Positions 7,651 through 15,922 of a stretch of 29,841 bases of DNA are shown here, in pieces; the stretch's first letter is position 1, and every line of letters begins with the position of its first letter. This stretch comes from JBJGXI01 sp045635475. Its GTDB lineage: Bacteria; Bacillota; Bacilli; Bacillales; Amphibacillaceae. The notes under the pieces are model-generated. The model searched no databases. It saw only the letters and a list, made by a program, of their open reading frames with translations, and was not told the origin of the DNA. Location: contig NZ_JBJGXI010000057.1 in the NCBI RefSeq assembly GCF_045635475.1, positions 1-29,841 on the forward strand, read 5' to 3'. Both the position numbers and the translations under genes were made by a program.

Positions 7651-8637
7651 TTAATTTTCATATCCAGTTGGATTACTTTTATGCCAATCCCATGCATGTG
7701 AAATAATCGCCTCAATATTAGGGTATTGTGGTATCCATCCTAGTTCCTGCCTTGCTTTATCAGAAGATGCGATTAATACAGCTGGATCACCATAACGTCT
7801 AGGTGCTACTGTTGCAGGTATTTCGTGGCCGGTTACTTCTCTGCATGTTTCAATAACTTGTTTTACTGAGAAACCTGTGCCATTTCCTAAATTATATATA
7901 CCACTTTCATTTGTGATTTTTAACTTCTTGACTGCAAGAAAATGTGCTTCCGCCAAATCCATCACATGGATATAATCACGGATACATGTGCCATCCTCTG
8001 TATCATAATCGTCTCCAAACATTTTCACATCTTCCCTTTGCCCAAGGGCAACCTGAAGTACGATAGGAATTAAGTGGGTTTCTGGATCATGATCCTCCCC
8101 TATTCTACCTTGTGGGTCTGCGCCAGCTGCATTAAAGTAACGCAAACATACAGATTTTAATCCATAAGCCTGATCACTCCAACGAAGCATCTTCTCAATC
8201 GCTAATTTTGTTTCCCCATAAGGATTTGTTGGTACCGTTGAATCACTTTCTAATATCGGCACAGAGTCCGGTTCCCCATATGTCGCGGCAGTAGAAGAGA
8301 ATACAATTCTTTTCACATGATGCTCTACCATCTTTTTCACCAAATGATACGTACCTATTACATTGTTCTCATAATATTTTAATGGATTTTCAACACTTTC
8401 TCCAACTAGAGAATCGGCAGCAAAATGGATGACTGCGTCGATAGTGTGTTTTTCAAAAATCTCATCCAAAAGCGCCTCATCACTTAATGCGCCTTGGTAA
8501 AATGCCGTGTTCATTAAAGCATCGTGATGACCTTTTTGCAAGCTATCTAATACAACTACTTCTTCACCTTGTTCCTGTAAAAACAATACCGTGTGACTGC
8601 CAATATAACCTGCTCCACCAGTTACTAAAATGGACAT
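7651..8637 (-). CDS. galE: UDP-glucose 4-epimerase
   Basis: A 328-aa extended short-chain dehydrogenase that interconverts UDP-glucose and UDP-galactose with bound NAD. The sequence shows the TGGAGYIGSHT nucleotide-binding loop (residues 6-16), HFAADSLVGES, the catalytic SSTAATYG serine/threonine block (about 114-121), the Tyr140-Lys144 pair in NPYGETK, LRYFNAAGADP, and the C-terminal APRRYGDPA motif for UDP-sugar binding. The ATG follows GGGGAGG by 7 bases. It leads the galE-pgcA operon, whose extended -10 promoter lies at about 8812-8820. There are no galK or galT genes nearby, which suggests envelope glycan synthesis rather than galactose breakdown. Confidence 0.95.
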   Translation of the reverse strand: MSILVTGGAGYIGSHTVLFLQEQGEEVVVLDSLQKGHHDALMNTAFYQGALSDEALLDEIFEKHTIDAVIHFAADSLVGESVENPLKYYENNVIGTYHLVKKMVEHHVKRIVFSSTAATYGEPDSVPILESDSTVPTNPYGETKLAIEKMLRWSDQAYGLKSVCLRYFNAAGADPQGRIGEDHDPETHLIPIVLQVALGQREDVKMFGDDYDTEDGTCIRDYIHVMDLAEAHFLAVKKLKITNESGIYNLGNGTGFSVKQVIETCREVTGHEIPATVAPRRYGDPAVLIASSDKARQELGWIPQYPNIEAIISHAWDWHKSNPTGYEN

Positions 8638-8811
8638 GAATAGTCCTCCCCTATTAACGTATTTTTCTATTTATCAGCTGAATGTGAGTAACATATTTTG
8701 ATTGCGACTGATTTGTGGTTAGGATGTGGAATATTGATTAAACGTATGTAGTTTTTTTAAGTAGTTTCGATACTTTACTGATTATGGTAATTATTGAACA
8801 AATACGCATTC

Positions 8812-8820
8812 ATTATATCA
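8812..8820 (-). promoter_or_regulatory. Extended -10 promoter for galE-pgcA
   Basis: The minus strand reads TGATATAAT, an extended -10 element (TGnTATAAT). No good -35 box is present 17 bases upstream, as is common for extended -10 promoters. It would give a leader of about 165 bases before galE. No other obvious signal was seen in 8640-8940. Confidence 0.45.
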
Positions 8821-8942
8821 TGACAAATACCGAGTTGGAGAAAAAATTCTAAATGAATTTGTTAAATCTATTTAAATTTTTTTGTTTGTATCTTTTGTCT
8901 ATGATTGCAAAACAGAAAAAAAGAGAACAAATAATGTTCCCT

Positions 8943-9167
8943 TTATTTTCGAGGAGATAAAGGAAACATGCCCCTGCATAAGGGGTATGGCGACGTTGGA
9001 CGGCAAGTCCACTTTTAATCGACCTTCCACAAAACCTGAACCGATGTTGACTTATCGTGTCATGAGGTGTGGGAAGTCTAGCTAGTCGCTGGCGCTCGGA
9101 GCTGGCCGTGGCTAATGCTTTATATTATTCACATTTAGATATTTTATAATCTCCTGATGTATGCAAC
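8943..9167. repeat. Dispersed intergenic repeat, copy 3
   Basis: The stretch is closely similar to 4061-4284 of copy 1, including the shared blocks ATGCCCCTGCATAAGGGG, CGACGTTGGACGGCAAG, TGTTGACTTATCGTGTCATG, CTAGTCGCTGGCGCTC, and ATTTTATAATCTCCTG, in the same order and orientation. CCCCTGCATAAGGGG is itself an almost perfect hairpin. It ends next to the licH terminator. The short ORF crossing it (8882-9085) is not supported by a ribosome binding site. Confidence 0.8.
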
Positions 9168-9203
9168 AAAAAAGGGCAATGCTGAATGTTCAGCATTACC
9201 CTT
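9168..9203 (-). terminator. Intrinsic terminator of licH
   Basis: On the minus strand AAGGGTAATGCTGA pairs with TCAGCATTGCCCTT (one mismatch) around a three-base loop, and is followed by TTTTTTG. It starts 12 bases after the stop codon of licH. Confidence 0.85.
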
Positions 9204-9215
9204 AACCTTTATAAT

Positions 9216-10547
9216 TTAAGCTAGAACTGCATCACCGAAAAACTGTGGTAAGTGCTCTTTATGCGCTTCAAGCATTTCATCCAAAATTTCTTTCGCCACT
9301 TTATCAGAAGGAACTAATGGATTGATCGTCATTGCTAATAGTGCTGTATTATAATCACCCGTTACAGCCGCTTCTGCAGCAACACGTTCGAATGATTTGA
9401 TTTGTTGCACTAATCCTCTTGTAGCTACTGGAAGGTCGCCAACAGCTACAGGCTTTGGTCCTTCTTTCGTGATTACACAGTTAACCTCTACAGCAGATTC
9501 ATTTGGAATACTAGCAATTGCTCCGTTGTTAATCGTATTCACTGGCTGTATGTCTCTACGGTCGTTGTACATTGATTCTATTAAGCTACAAGCAGCATCG
9601 CTATAATAAGCTCCGCCACGTTTTTCTAATTGAGGTGGCTTTATTTCAAGATCTGGATCTTTATAAAGCTCAAACAATTCTTCTTCTAACTTTTGTACGA
9701 CCTCTGCTCTTGTTCCATTCGTTGCTGCATCTTCTTTTTCGTTCGCAAGCATTTGATCTGTTTTGTAGTAGTAACGGTGGTATGGACAAGGGATCGCTCC
9801 AAGTGCTTTAAGGAATTCTGGCTCCCAACCGATATCAGCAATATTTTTCATAGTCATACCTGACTTTGGCTCGCACATTTTCTCGATAACTTCGTTTGTA
9901 ACATCGTTGCCATCTAGATATACCTGAAGTCCGAATACCATATGATTTAATCCTGCAAAATCAACGAAGACACGCTCAGGCTCCACTTCTAATAACTTTG
10001 CAATTCCCATACGGATTCCGATTGGCACATTACACAAACCGACAATTTTAGTCCAGTTGCTATGACGTAACACTGCTTCTGTTACCATTCCAGCCGGATT
10101 GGTAAAGTTAATCAACCATGCATCCGGGCAAAGCTCCTCCATATCTTTCACAATACCTAGGATGACAGGGATTGTTCTTAATCCTTTTAGTAACCCACCA
10201 GGTCCATTTGTCTCCTGGCCAATCACGTCATACTTTAATGGTATTCTTTCGTCTTTTGCACGAGCAGCTAACAAACCTACTCGAAATTGCGTCGTTACAA
10301 AATCCGCATCTCTTAATGCTTTCCTGCGGTCTAGTGTTAGATGAACCTCAATTGGTAATCCCGCTTTTTTCACCATACGTTTAGCGAGATCTCCAACAAT
10401 CTCTAATTTTTCTTTTCCTGCTTCAATATCAACTAACCAAAGCTCTCGAATTGGTAAGGATTCATAACGTTTAATAAAACCTTCAATTAATTCAGGAGTA
10501 TAACTTGAGCCGCCGCCTATCGTTACAATTTTCAATCCTTTACTCAT
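9216..10547 (-). CDS. licH: 6-phospho-beta-glucosidase, glycoside hydrolase family 4
   Basis: A 443-aa GH4 enzyme, cytoplasmic, NAD- and Mn-dependent, that hydrolyses 6-phospho-beta-glucosides such as cellobiose 6-phosphate delivered by a PTS. Signs are the N-terminal dinucleotide loop KIVTIGGGSSYTPELIEGF, the ADFVTTQFRVGL block, GQETNGPGGLLKGLRTIP, INFTNPAGMVTEA, and the metal ligands expected in GLCNVPIG (Cys) and GLNHMVFG (His). It resembles Bacillus LicH almost throughout. The ORF is open 33 codons upstream, but the ATG of MSKGLKIV has GAGAGG upstream and matches the family N-terminus. A divergent rpiR regulator lies next to it with a shared palindromic operator. No PTS genes are in the window, so the sugar importer must be elsewhere. 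Confidence 0.92.
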   Translation of the reverse strand: MSKGLKIVTIGGGSSYTPELIEGFIKRYESLPIRELWLVDIEAGKEKLEIVGDLAKRMVKKAGLPIEVHLTLDRRKALRDADFVTTQFRVGLLAARAKDERIPLKYDVIGQETNGPGGLLKGLRTIPVILGIVKDMEELCPDAWLINFTNPAGMVTEAVLRHSNWTKIVGLCNVPIGIRMGIAKLLEVEPERVFVDFAGLNHMVFGLQVYLDGNDVTNEVIEKMCEPKSGMTMKNIADIGWEPEFLKALGAIPCPYHRYYYKTDQMLANEKEDAATNGTRAEVVQKLEEELFELYKDPDLEIKPPQLEKRGGAYYSDAACSLIESMYNDRRDIQPVNTINNGAIASIPNESAVEVNCVITKEGPKPVAVGDLPVATRGLVQQIKSFERVAAEAAVTGDYNTALLAMTINPLVPSDKVAKEILDEMLEAHKEHLPQFFGDAVLA

Positions 10548-10600
10548 ACGTAACATCCTCTCCATATTTCTAAATTTTATATTGATAATAATTGAAACTA

Positions 10601-10616
10601 GTTTATGAACATAAAC
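10601..10616. promoter_or_regulatory. Palindromic operator between licH and rpiR
   Basis: GTTTATG AA CATAAAC has perfect 7-bp arms in the 120-base divergent intergenic region. A TATAAT (10626-10631) just to its right could be the -10 box of the rpiR gene, placing the palindrome over its -35 region. It is a candidate binding site for the RpiR protein; this is inference. Confidence 0.5.
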
Positions 10617-10670
10617 GAAATAATGTATAATGATTCCTGAATACATACCCTATTGGAAAGTGTGATTATT

Positions 10671-11399
10671 TTGTTTACTAACGAACAAATATCAACCTTC
10701 ACGGAATTAGAAATTGACCTATATAAATATATTGTGAATCATGCAGACAAGGTAATTTTTATGCGAATCAGAGATTTAGCAAATGAAACGCATGTTTCTA
10801 CTACAACGGTGCTGCGCTTCTGTAGAAAATGTGGTTTTGACGGATTTGCAGAGTTTAAGGTTCAATTAAAAATGCATTTAGGAAAAAAAGAATCTAGCAA
10901 TCTTATCCAAACACAAACTTCTTTTAAAGAATTTATTGAAAGAACACTGACCCAGGAACATCAAGAGAAAATGTCTTTAATTGCTTCTGTCCTGGCACAA
11001 ACGAATAACATCGTCTTTATTGGTATTGGTACTTCAGGCATTCTAGCTGAGTATGGCGCACGTTATTTTTCAGGCTTAAAACGATTTTCCTTGCACATTA
11101 AAGATCCATTTTTTCCAATTCACGCATCTTATTTAGAAGAAAGCGTTGTTGTTGTTTTATCCGTATCTGGTGAGTCTAATTCCACTATTTCCTTAACTAA
11201 CAAAGTGAAAGAAAAAGGGGCAACTGTTGTTAGTATTACGAATCATCCAGATTCAACCATTGCAAAGTTATCCGATTACAATTTGTCTTATTATGTTTCA
11301 CAAGAGTTTGTCGGAAATGTTAATTTAACTACACAAATCCCTGTCGTCCATCTATTAGAAAGTTTAGCAAAGGAAACCTATCGACAGATGGAAAATTAA
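10671..11399 (+). CDS. RpiR/MurR family transcriptional regulator with SIS domain
   Basis: A 242-aa regulator. Residues 1-80 form the HTH_6 domain (MRIRDLANETHVSTTTVLRFCRKCGFDGFAEFK), and about 100-225 form a sugar isomerase (SIS) domain (NIVFIGIGTSGILAEY, VVVLSVSGESNSTI, VSITNHP) that senses a phosphosugar. I start at TTG 10671 (FTNEQISTFTELEID), with GGAAAG about 11 bases upstream; a TTG six codons earlier lacks any ribosome binding site. It diverges from licH, so it probably controls licH and itself in response to a 6-phospho-beta-glucoside or a product. Activator or repressor mode cannot be told from sequence. A hairpin at 11504-11529 follows. Confidence 0.88.
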   Translation: MFTNEQISTFTELEIDLYKYIVNHADKVIFMRIRDLANETHVSTTTVLRFCRKCGFDGFAEFKVQLKMHLGKKESSNLIQTQTSFKEFIERTLTQEHQEKMSLIASVLAQTNNIVFIGIGTSGILAEYGARYFSGLKRFSLHIKDPFFPIHASYLEESVVVVLSVSGESNSTISLTNKVKEKGATVVSITNHPDSTIAKLSDYNLSYYVSQEFVGNVNLTTQIPVVHLLESLAKETYRQMEN

Positions 11400-11503
11400 T
11401 TTAACTAGATATTCAGTCCTGATACCTCTCCTTACAGTAAACGCTTCATCCATCCAATTGTAAAGCGTATTCGTGCTTTCGGTGTTATATTTCTAACGAA
11501 AGA

Positions 11504-11529
11504 AACCCGTTACATAAGTGTAACGGGTT
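11504..11529 (+). terminator. Probable terminator between rpiR and antiporter genes
   Basis: AACCCGTTAC and GTAACGGGTT form a perfect 10-bp stem around a six-base loop, followed by GTTACTATTTTT. The T-rich stretch is a few bases away from the stem, so termination efficiency is uncertain. The rest of the 246-base gap shows no clear gene. Confidence 0.6.
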
Positions 11530-11644
11530 GTTACTATTTTTGAAAGTATTGCAATGCTTACCCCCGATAATAATAAGCATGATTGGACAGACCTATAAGA
11601 AACAGGTATAAATAAAGCAGATAAATCCAGGAGGGAGAGATTCC

Positions 11645-12889
11645 ATGCATCATTTTAATGAAGTGTTTATTCAAATTTTAATCCTACTTGCTATATCTGT
11701 TACGGTTATCGGAATAGCCAAGAAATTCAAAGCCCCTTATACGATCGCACTCGTATTGGTAGGATTGTTTTTAGGGATTATCAATACACCATTTCATATT
11801 GTGGATGAAGCTGAGGCATTTATTACGCAATCAGAAGTGTTCCAAGCGATCATCATTTCTTTGTTTTTACCAATTTTACTTGGTGATGCAACTTTGAAGC
11901 TTCCATTTCATCACTTATACGAGCAGAAAAAAGCTGTATTCGGAATGGCACTTGGTGGTACATTACTATCTTTTGTCGTCATCGGGTTTGCAACGCATTA
12001 TATTATTGGCTTACCAATTGCCGTTGCCTTTACTTTTGCGGCCTTAATGAGTGCAACTGATCCTATTAGTGTTCTTTCTATTTTCAAATCCGCTGGTGTT
12101 TCCCAAAAACTTTCCACTGTTATGGAAGGTGAATCGTTGTTTAACGATGGCATTGCGGTGGTATTATTTAAAATATCATCGATTTACTTGCTTACATATA
12201 TTGAACTCGGTTGGGAAGGATTAGGGAGCGGCATATTCATGTTTTTAAAGTTTAGCATCGGTGGGGCATTAATTGGGATTGTTCTCGGTTTTATTCTGGC
12301 ACAGGTGACTCGCTTTTTTGATGATTATCCTTTCGAAATTATTATTTCCGCACTTTTGTTTTTTGGTAGTTATTTTATTGCAGAGCACCTTGGTGTGTCA
12401 GGTGTAATTGCCGTTGTTACTGGCGGATTTATGTTTGGAGATTATGGGGCGAAAATAGGCAGCATGTCAGCAGAGACAAAAGTTAATATTAATACTTTCT
12501 GGGATGTGATTACCTTACTCGCTAATTCGATTATCTTTCTATTAGTTGGGTTAGAAATTCGTAATATTGCTTTTGAAGGTAAATGGATGTTAATTTTATT
12601 TGCCATAGTTATCGTTTTGGCAGGAAGAGTGGTTGCTCTTTATACAAGTACGCTCCATGTGAAAAATATTAACCAAAAAGAACGTGCACTCCTCAACTGG
12701 GGAGGTTTAAAGGGAAGTTTGTCGATTGCGCTAGCTCTCAGTCTACCAGTGGATTTTGAGGGTCGTGACGATGTATTGCTCCTAACATTTGGTGTTGTAT
12801 TATTTTCATTAATTATTCAAGGTCTTACGATTAAACCCCTGATCAAAAAGTTAGGGCTATCCGGGCTAACTTCGAGTAAGCAGGACTAG
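11645..12889 (+). CDS. CPA1-family Na+/H+ antiporter (NhaP-type)
   Basis: A 414-aa polytopic membrane protein, about 11-12 hydrophobic segments, of the monovalent cation:proton antiporter-1 family. The key signature is FTFAALMSATDPISVLS in the mid-N-terminal half and EGESLFNDGIAVVLF, which contains the Asn-Asp pair that binds cation and proton. GLEIRNIAFEGKW and WGGLKGSLSIALALSLP are further conserved blocks. A strong CAGGAGGGAGAG ribosome binding site lies about 6 bases before the ATG. It stands alone between rpiR and ppc. Exchange of Na+ (or K+/Li+) for H+ at the plasma membrane is the expected role; ion specificity cannot be read from sequence. The length is shorter than NhaP/NHE proteins with a long cytoplasmic tail. 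Confidence 0.88.
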   Translation: MHHFNEVFIQILILLAISVTVIGIAKKFKAPYTIALVLVGLFLGIINTPFHIVDEAEAFITQSEVFQAIIISLFLPILLGDATLKLPFHHLYEQKKAVFGMALGGTLLSFVVIGFATHYIIGLPIAVAFTFAALMSATDPISVLSIFKSAGVSQKLSTVMEGESLFNDGIAVVLFKISSIYLLTYIELGWEGLGSGIFMFLKFSIGGALIGIVLGFILAQVTRFFDDYPFEIIISALLFFGSYFIAEHLGVSGVIAVVTGGFMFGDYGAKIGSMSAETKVNINTFWDVITLLANSIIFLLVGLEIRNIAFEGKWMLILFAIVIVLAGRVVALYTSTLHVKNINQKERALLNWGGLKGSLSIALALSLPVDFEGRDDVLLLTFGVVLFSLIIQGLTIKPLIKKLGLSGLTSSKQD

Positions 12890-12903
12890 TGTCTGCTTAC
12901 TCG
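12873..12903 (+). terminator. 11-bp hairpin spanning the antiporter stop codon
   Basis: CGAGTAAGCAG and CTGCTTACTCG pair perfectly, and the TAG stop (12887-12889) lies in the nine-base loop. No T-run follows (AATTATAG), so it could be a weak terminator, an mRNA-stability hairpin or a processing site. Confidence 0.4.
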
Positions 12904-13022
12904 AATTATAGATGAAGCCCAGTGTAAATTATATTAATTATATAGTTGGTAAAGGCGAATCAGTTATCTTCCGACAAAAAACATGTTAATATATATATGC
13001 CCCCAGAAAAAAACTTTGATGA

Positions 13023-13070
13023 GATAATGTACTAATTATCCCCATCTATTCTGAACCGAGTATTCAGAAT
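13023..13070 (+). promoter_or_regulatory. Two palindromes in the ppc leader
   Basis: GATAAT gtacta ATTATC (13023-13040) and ATTCTGAA ccgagta TTCAGAAT (13048-13070) lie 27-75 bases before the ppc start. They could be operators or leader hairpins. No clear sigma-A promoter was recognised. Confidence 0.35.
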
Positions 13071-13096
13071 TATGTAACAATACATTTGGAAAGGAA

Positions 13097-15865
13097 GTGG
13101 CTACCATAGTAAGCAAATCAAAAGAAATGAATGCAAATACAATTTATCAAGACGTTGATTATTTAGGATCACTTCTTGATAATGTCTTATTAAACGAAGG
13201 TGGAGAAAATTTACTCGAACGAGTAAAAAAGATTCGCTCCTTAGCCAAGGAGCTACGTGACACAAAAGACACTGCAGCGTATGCTCAAATAAAAGAGGAA
13301 ATTACTGGTTTAGATCCTTCAATGAGAAAAGATGTTATTCGAGCTTTCTCTGTTTATTTACACATATTTAATATTGCCGAGCAAAATTACCGAAGCCGCC
13401 GTCGAAGAGAATACCAGGCACAGGATACAGATTTAATCCAACGGGGATCATTAGAAGATGGGGTAAATAAATTACAAGAAAATCAAGTATCTGAGGATAT
13501 GCTTACCAAATTATTGGAAACGCTGTCGATGGAGTTAATCATTACAGCCCATCCAACAGAAGCAACCAGACGTTCTATACTACAGATACACCAACGAGTT
13601 GCTGGTTTGTTGAAAGCCTGGGATTATGCTTATACACGACACGAGAAGCGAGTGATCCAGGAAACAATTTCAAATGAAATAACAATACTTTGGCAAACAA
13701 CCGAGATTCGTGGCAAAAAACCAACGGTAATGGATGAAGTATCGAATGGTCTCTACTATTTTGACAATGTGTTATTCGAGGTATTACCTCGCATTCACCA
13801 AGATTTAGAGGATTTGTTATCTGAAAAATATGAACAGCGCATTCATGTACCTTCTTTTTTACGCTTCGGTTCGTGGATTGGTGGGGATCGCGATGGTAAT
13901 CCTAATGTAAAAGCAACAACTACACGCGAAACTCTTGAAGCTCATCGAGCACTAGTACTTAAGAAATATAAAGAGGCATTAACAAATTTACAAGAATTAT
14001 TAAGCCATTCGACAAAAGAAGTTCAGGTTAGTGATGAACTGCTTGCTTCTATAGAGTCAGAGAAAGGGTTAGTAAAAGACGATCCATGGGAAAGCCAAGA
14101 TGAGATTTACCGAATAAAGCTAAGCATTATGTTGAAAAAATTGGAACTTATTGAACAACCAAAAGGTTATCAATCAGCACAAGATTTATTGGATGATTTA
14201 TACCAAATTCAAGCAAGCATCGCTAATCATCATCCTTCAAATAATCCAATAAAACTTCTTCGACGTGTGATTAGACAAGTCGAGCTGTTTGGTTTCCATC
14301 TAGCTTCATTAGATGTTCGGAATCATAGTGGGGAGCATGAATCTGCACTTAATGAAATTTTCTATTCGGTTAATATTGCTGAAAACTATTCACAATTATC
14401 CGAAAAAGAAAAAGTGGATCTTTTAACAACTATATTACAGGATCCACGACCTTTGATTTCTATTTATGATTCGTTCACTCCAGAAACACAGGAGATGATT
14501 AATACGTTTCGTATGATCCAAAATGCACACACCAGCTTTGGTGAAAGGTCTATAGAAGTTTACTTAATAAGTATGACACAATCTGTAAGTGATTTATTAG
14601 AAGTGCTTGTATTGGCTAAGGAAGCCGGATTGTTCCGTATTTATCCAGACGGTACAATTAAGAGCAAGCTTCATGTCGCTCCTCTACTAGAAACAATTGA
14701 AGATTTAAGAAATGGTCCAGCGATGATTGAGGAATTGTTTAATATTCCGTTATATCGTGATCATTTAAAAGCTAGAAATGATCTACAGGAAATTATGCTT
14801 GGTTATTCTGACAGTAGTAAAGATGGCGGAACGATGACTGCAAACTGGGAGCTATACAAAACCCAACAAAGCATACATGACATTGCTTCTCGCTATGGAA
14901 TAAAGCTTAAGTATTTCCATGGACGTGGTGGTTCATTAGGCCGTGGTGGTGGACCGTTATATGCTAGTATTCTATCCCAACCAGCGGTAACACTTGGTGA
15001 TGGGGTGAAGATTACGGAGCAAGGGGAAGTTCTGTCTTCTAGATACTTACTTACTGACATTGCTTATCGTAGTCTAGAACAAGCAACAACAACATTGATG
15101 ACAGCAATTATGGGAATTACCGATACAGACAATTCTAATCAAAACAATAATTTACCTTCATCTGAAGCAGAACAAGCAATGAGTGATATCTCTGTCTATG
15201 CGTTAGAGAAATACCAATCACTGATTTTCCATGACAGTGGATTTCTTGATTACTTTAAACAAGCAACACCACTTAATGAACTAGGTGATTTAAACATTGG
15301 ATCACGACCGATGAGTCGTAAAGGTAGCAGCAAATTTGAGGATCTACGCGCTATTCCATGGGTATTTGCTTGGACACAAAGCAGACAGCTCCTTCCAGCT
15401 TGGTATGCAGCAGGAACTGGGCTACAAAAATTTGTAGAGAAAACAGGAAATATTGGATTGCTTAAGGAAATGTACAAGTCTTGGACATTCTTCCAGTCGA
15501 CCATTAACAACTTGCAAATGGCGCTAACAAAAGCTGACCTAGAAACTGCAAGAGAATATACCAAAATGGTAAAAGACGAAGATACAAAGCAGCGTATATT
15601 TGATCTAATTACTAAGGAATACGAATTAACAAGAGATATGATCTTACAAATTACTGATCAAAAGGAACTATTGGATCATACACCAAACATTAAAGAGTCG
15701 GTTCGACTTAGAAATCCATTTGTAGATCCGTTGAATTTATTCCAGGTTGAGCTTATATCAAAACTTCGTGAAGGTACTGCATCTGAAGAAGATGAAGCTG
15801 TGCTTTTAACAGAAGTATTGTTAACAATCAATGGAGTAGCTGCAGGATTAAGAAATACGGGTTGA
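13097..15865 (+). CDS. ppc: Phosphoenolpyruvate carboxylase
   Basis: A 922-aa bacterial-type PEP carboxylase that carboxylates PEP to oxaloacetate in the cytoplasm to refill the TCA cycle. Seen in order: ELIITAHPTEATRRS with the catalytic His152, FGSWIGGDRDGNPNVKA, KYFHGRGGSLGRGGGP with a catalytic His near 608, SSRYLL, RAIPWVFAWTQSRQLLPAWYA, and the C-terminal RNTG typical of the family. The GTG at 13097 is the first start in frame, but its AAGGA abuts it. An ATA at 13106 (ACC ATA GTA AGC) has ideal spacing from AAGGAAG, and an ATG lies at 13127, so the true start is uncertain. Bacillus subtilis uses pyruvate carboxylase instead, while several other Bacillaceae carry ppc. A strong terminator follows. 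Confidence 0.95.
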   Translation: MATIVSKSKEMNANTIYQDVDYLGSLLDNVLLNEGGENLLERVKKIRSLAKELRDTKDTAAYAQIKEEITGLDPSMRKDVIRAFSVYLHIFNIAEQNYRSRRRREYQAQDTDLIQRGSLEDGVNKLQENQVSEDMLTKLLETLSMELIITAHPTEATRRSILQIHQRVAGLLKAWDYAYTRHEKRVIQETISNEITILWQTTEIRGKKPTVMDEVSNGLYYFDNVLFEVLPRIHQDLEDLLSEKYEQRIHVPSFLRFGSWIGGDRDGNPNVKATTTRETLEAHRALVLKKYKEALTNLQELLSHSTKEVQVSDELLASIESEKGLVKDDPWESQDEIYRIKLSIMLKKLELIEQPKGYQSAQDLLDDLYQIQASIANHHPSNNPIKLLRRVIRQVELFGFHLASLDVRNHSGEHESALNEIFYSVNIAENYSQLSEKEKVDLLTTILQDPRPLISIYDSFTPETQEMINTFRMIQNAHTSFGERSIEVYLISMTQSVSDLLEVLVLAKEAGLFRIYPDGTIKSKLHVAPLLETIEDLRNGPAMIEELFNIPLYRDHLKARNDLQEIMLGYSDSSKDGGTMTANWELYKTQQSIHDIASRYGIKLKYFHGRGGSLGRGGGPLYASILSQPAVTLGDGVKITEQGEVLSSRYLLTDIAYRSLEQATTTLMTAIMGITDTDNSNQNNNLPSSEAEQAMSDISVYALEKYQSLIFHDSGFLDYFKQATPLNELGDLNIGSRPMSRKGSSKFEDLRAIPWVFAWTQSRQLLPAWYAAGTGLQKFVEKTGNIGLLKEMYKSWTFFQSTINNLQMALTKADLETAREYTKMVKDEDTKQRIFDLITKEYELTRDMILQITDQKELLDHTPNIKESVRLRNPFVDPLNLFQVELISKLREGTASEEDEAVLLTEVLLTINGVAAGLRNTG

Positions 15866-15875
15866 TCATTTTTAT

Positions 15876-15915
15876 AAATACCTCTACGCAACTTGATGCG
15901 TAGAGGTATTTTTAT
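15876..15915 (+). terminator. Intrinsic terminator of ppc
   Basis: AAATACCTCTACGCA pairs perfectly with TGCGTAGAGGTATTT over 15 bases around a six-base loop and ends in TTTTTAT. It starts 10 bases after the ppc stop codon. Confidence 0.9.
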
Positions 15916-15922
15916 ATGCTGT

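Noticed and set aside
8882..9085. 67-aa ORF upstream of galE
   Set aside because: It runs into repeat copy 3 and shares translated words with copy 1 only because the DNA repeats; no ribosome binding site.
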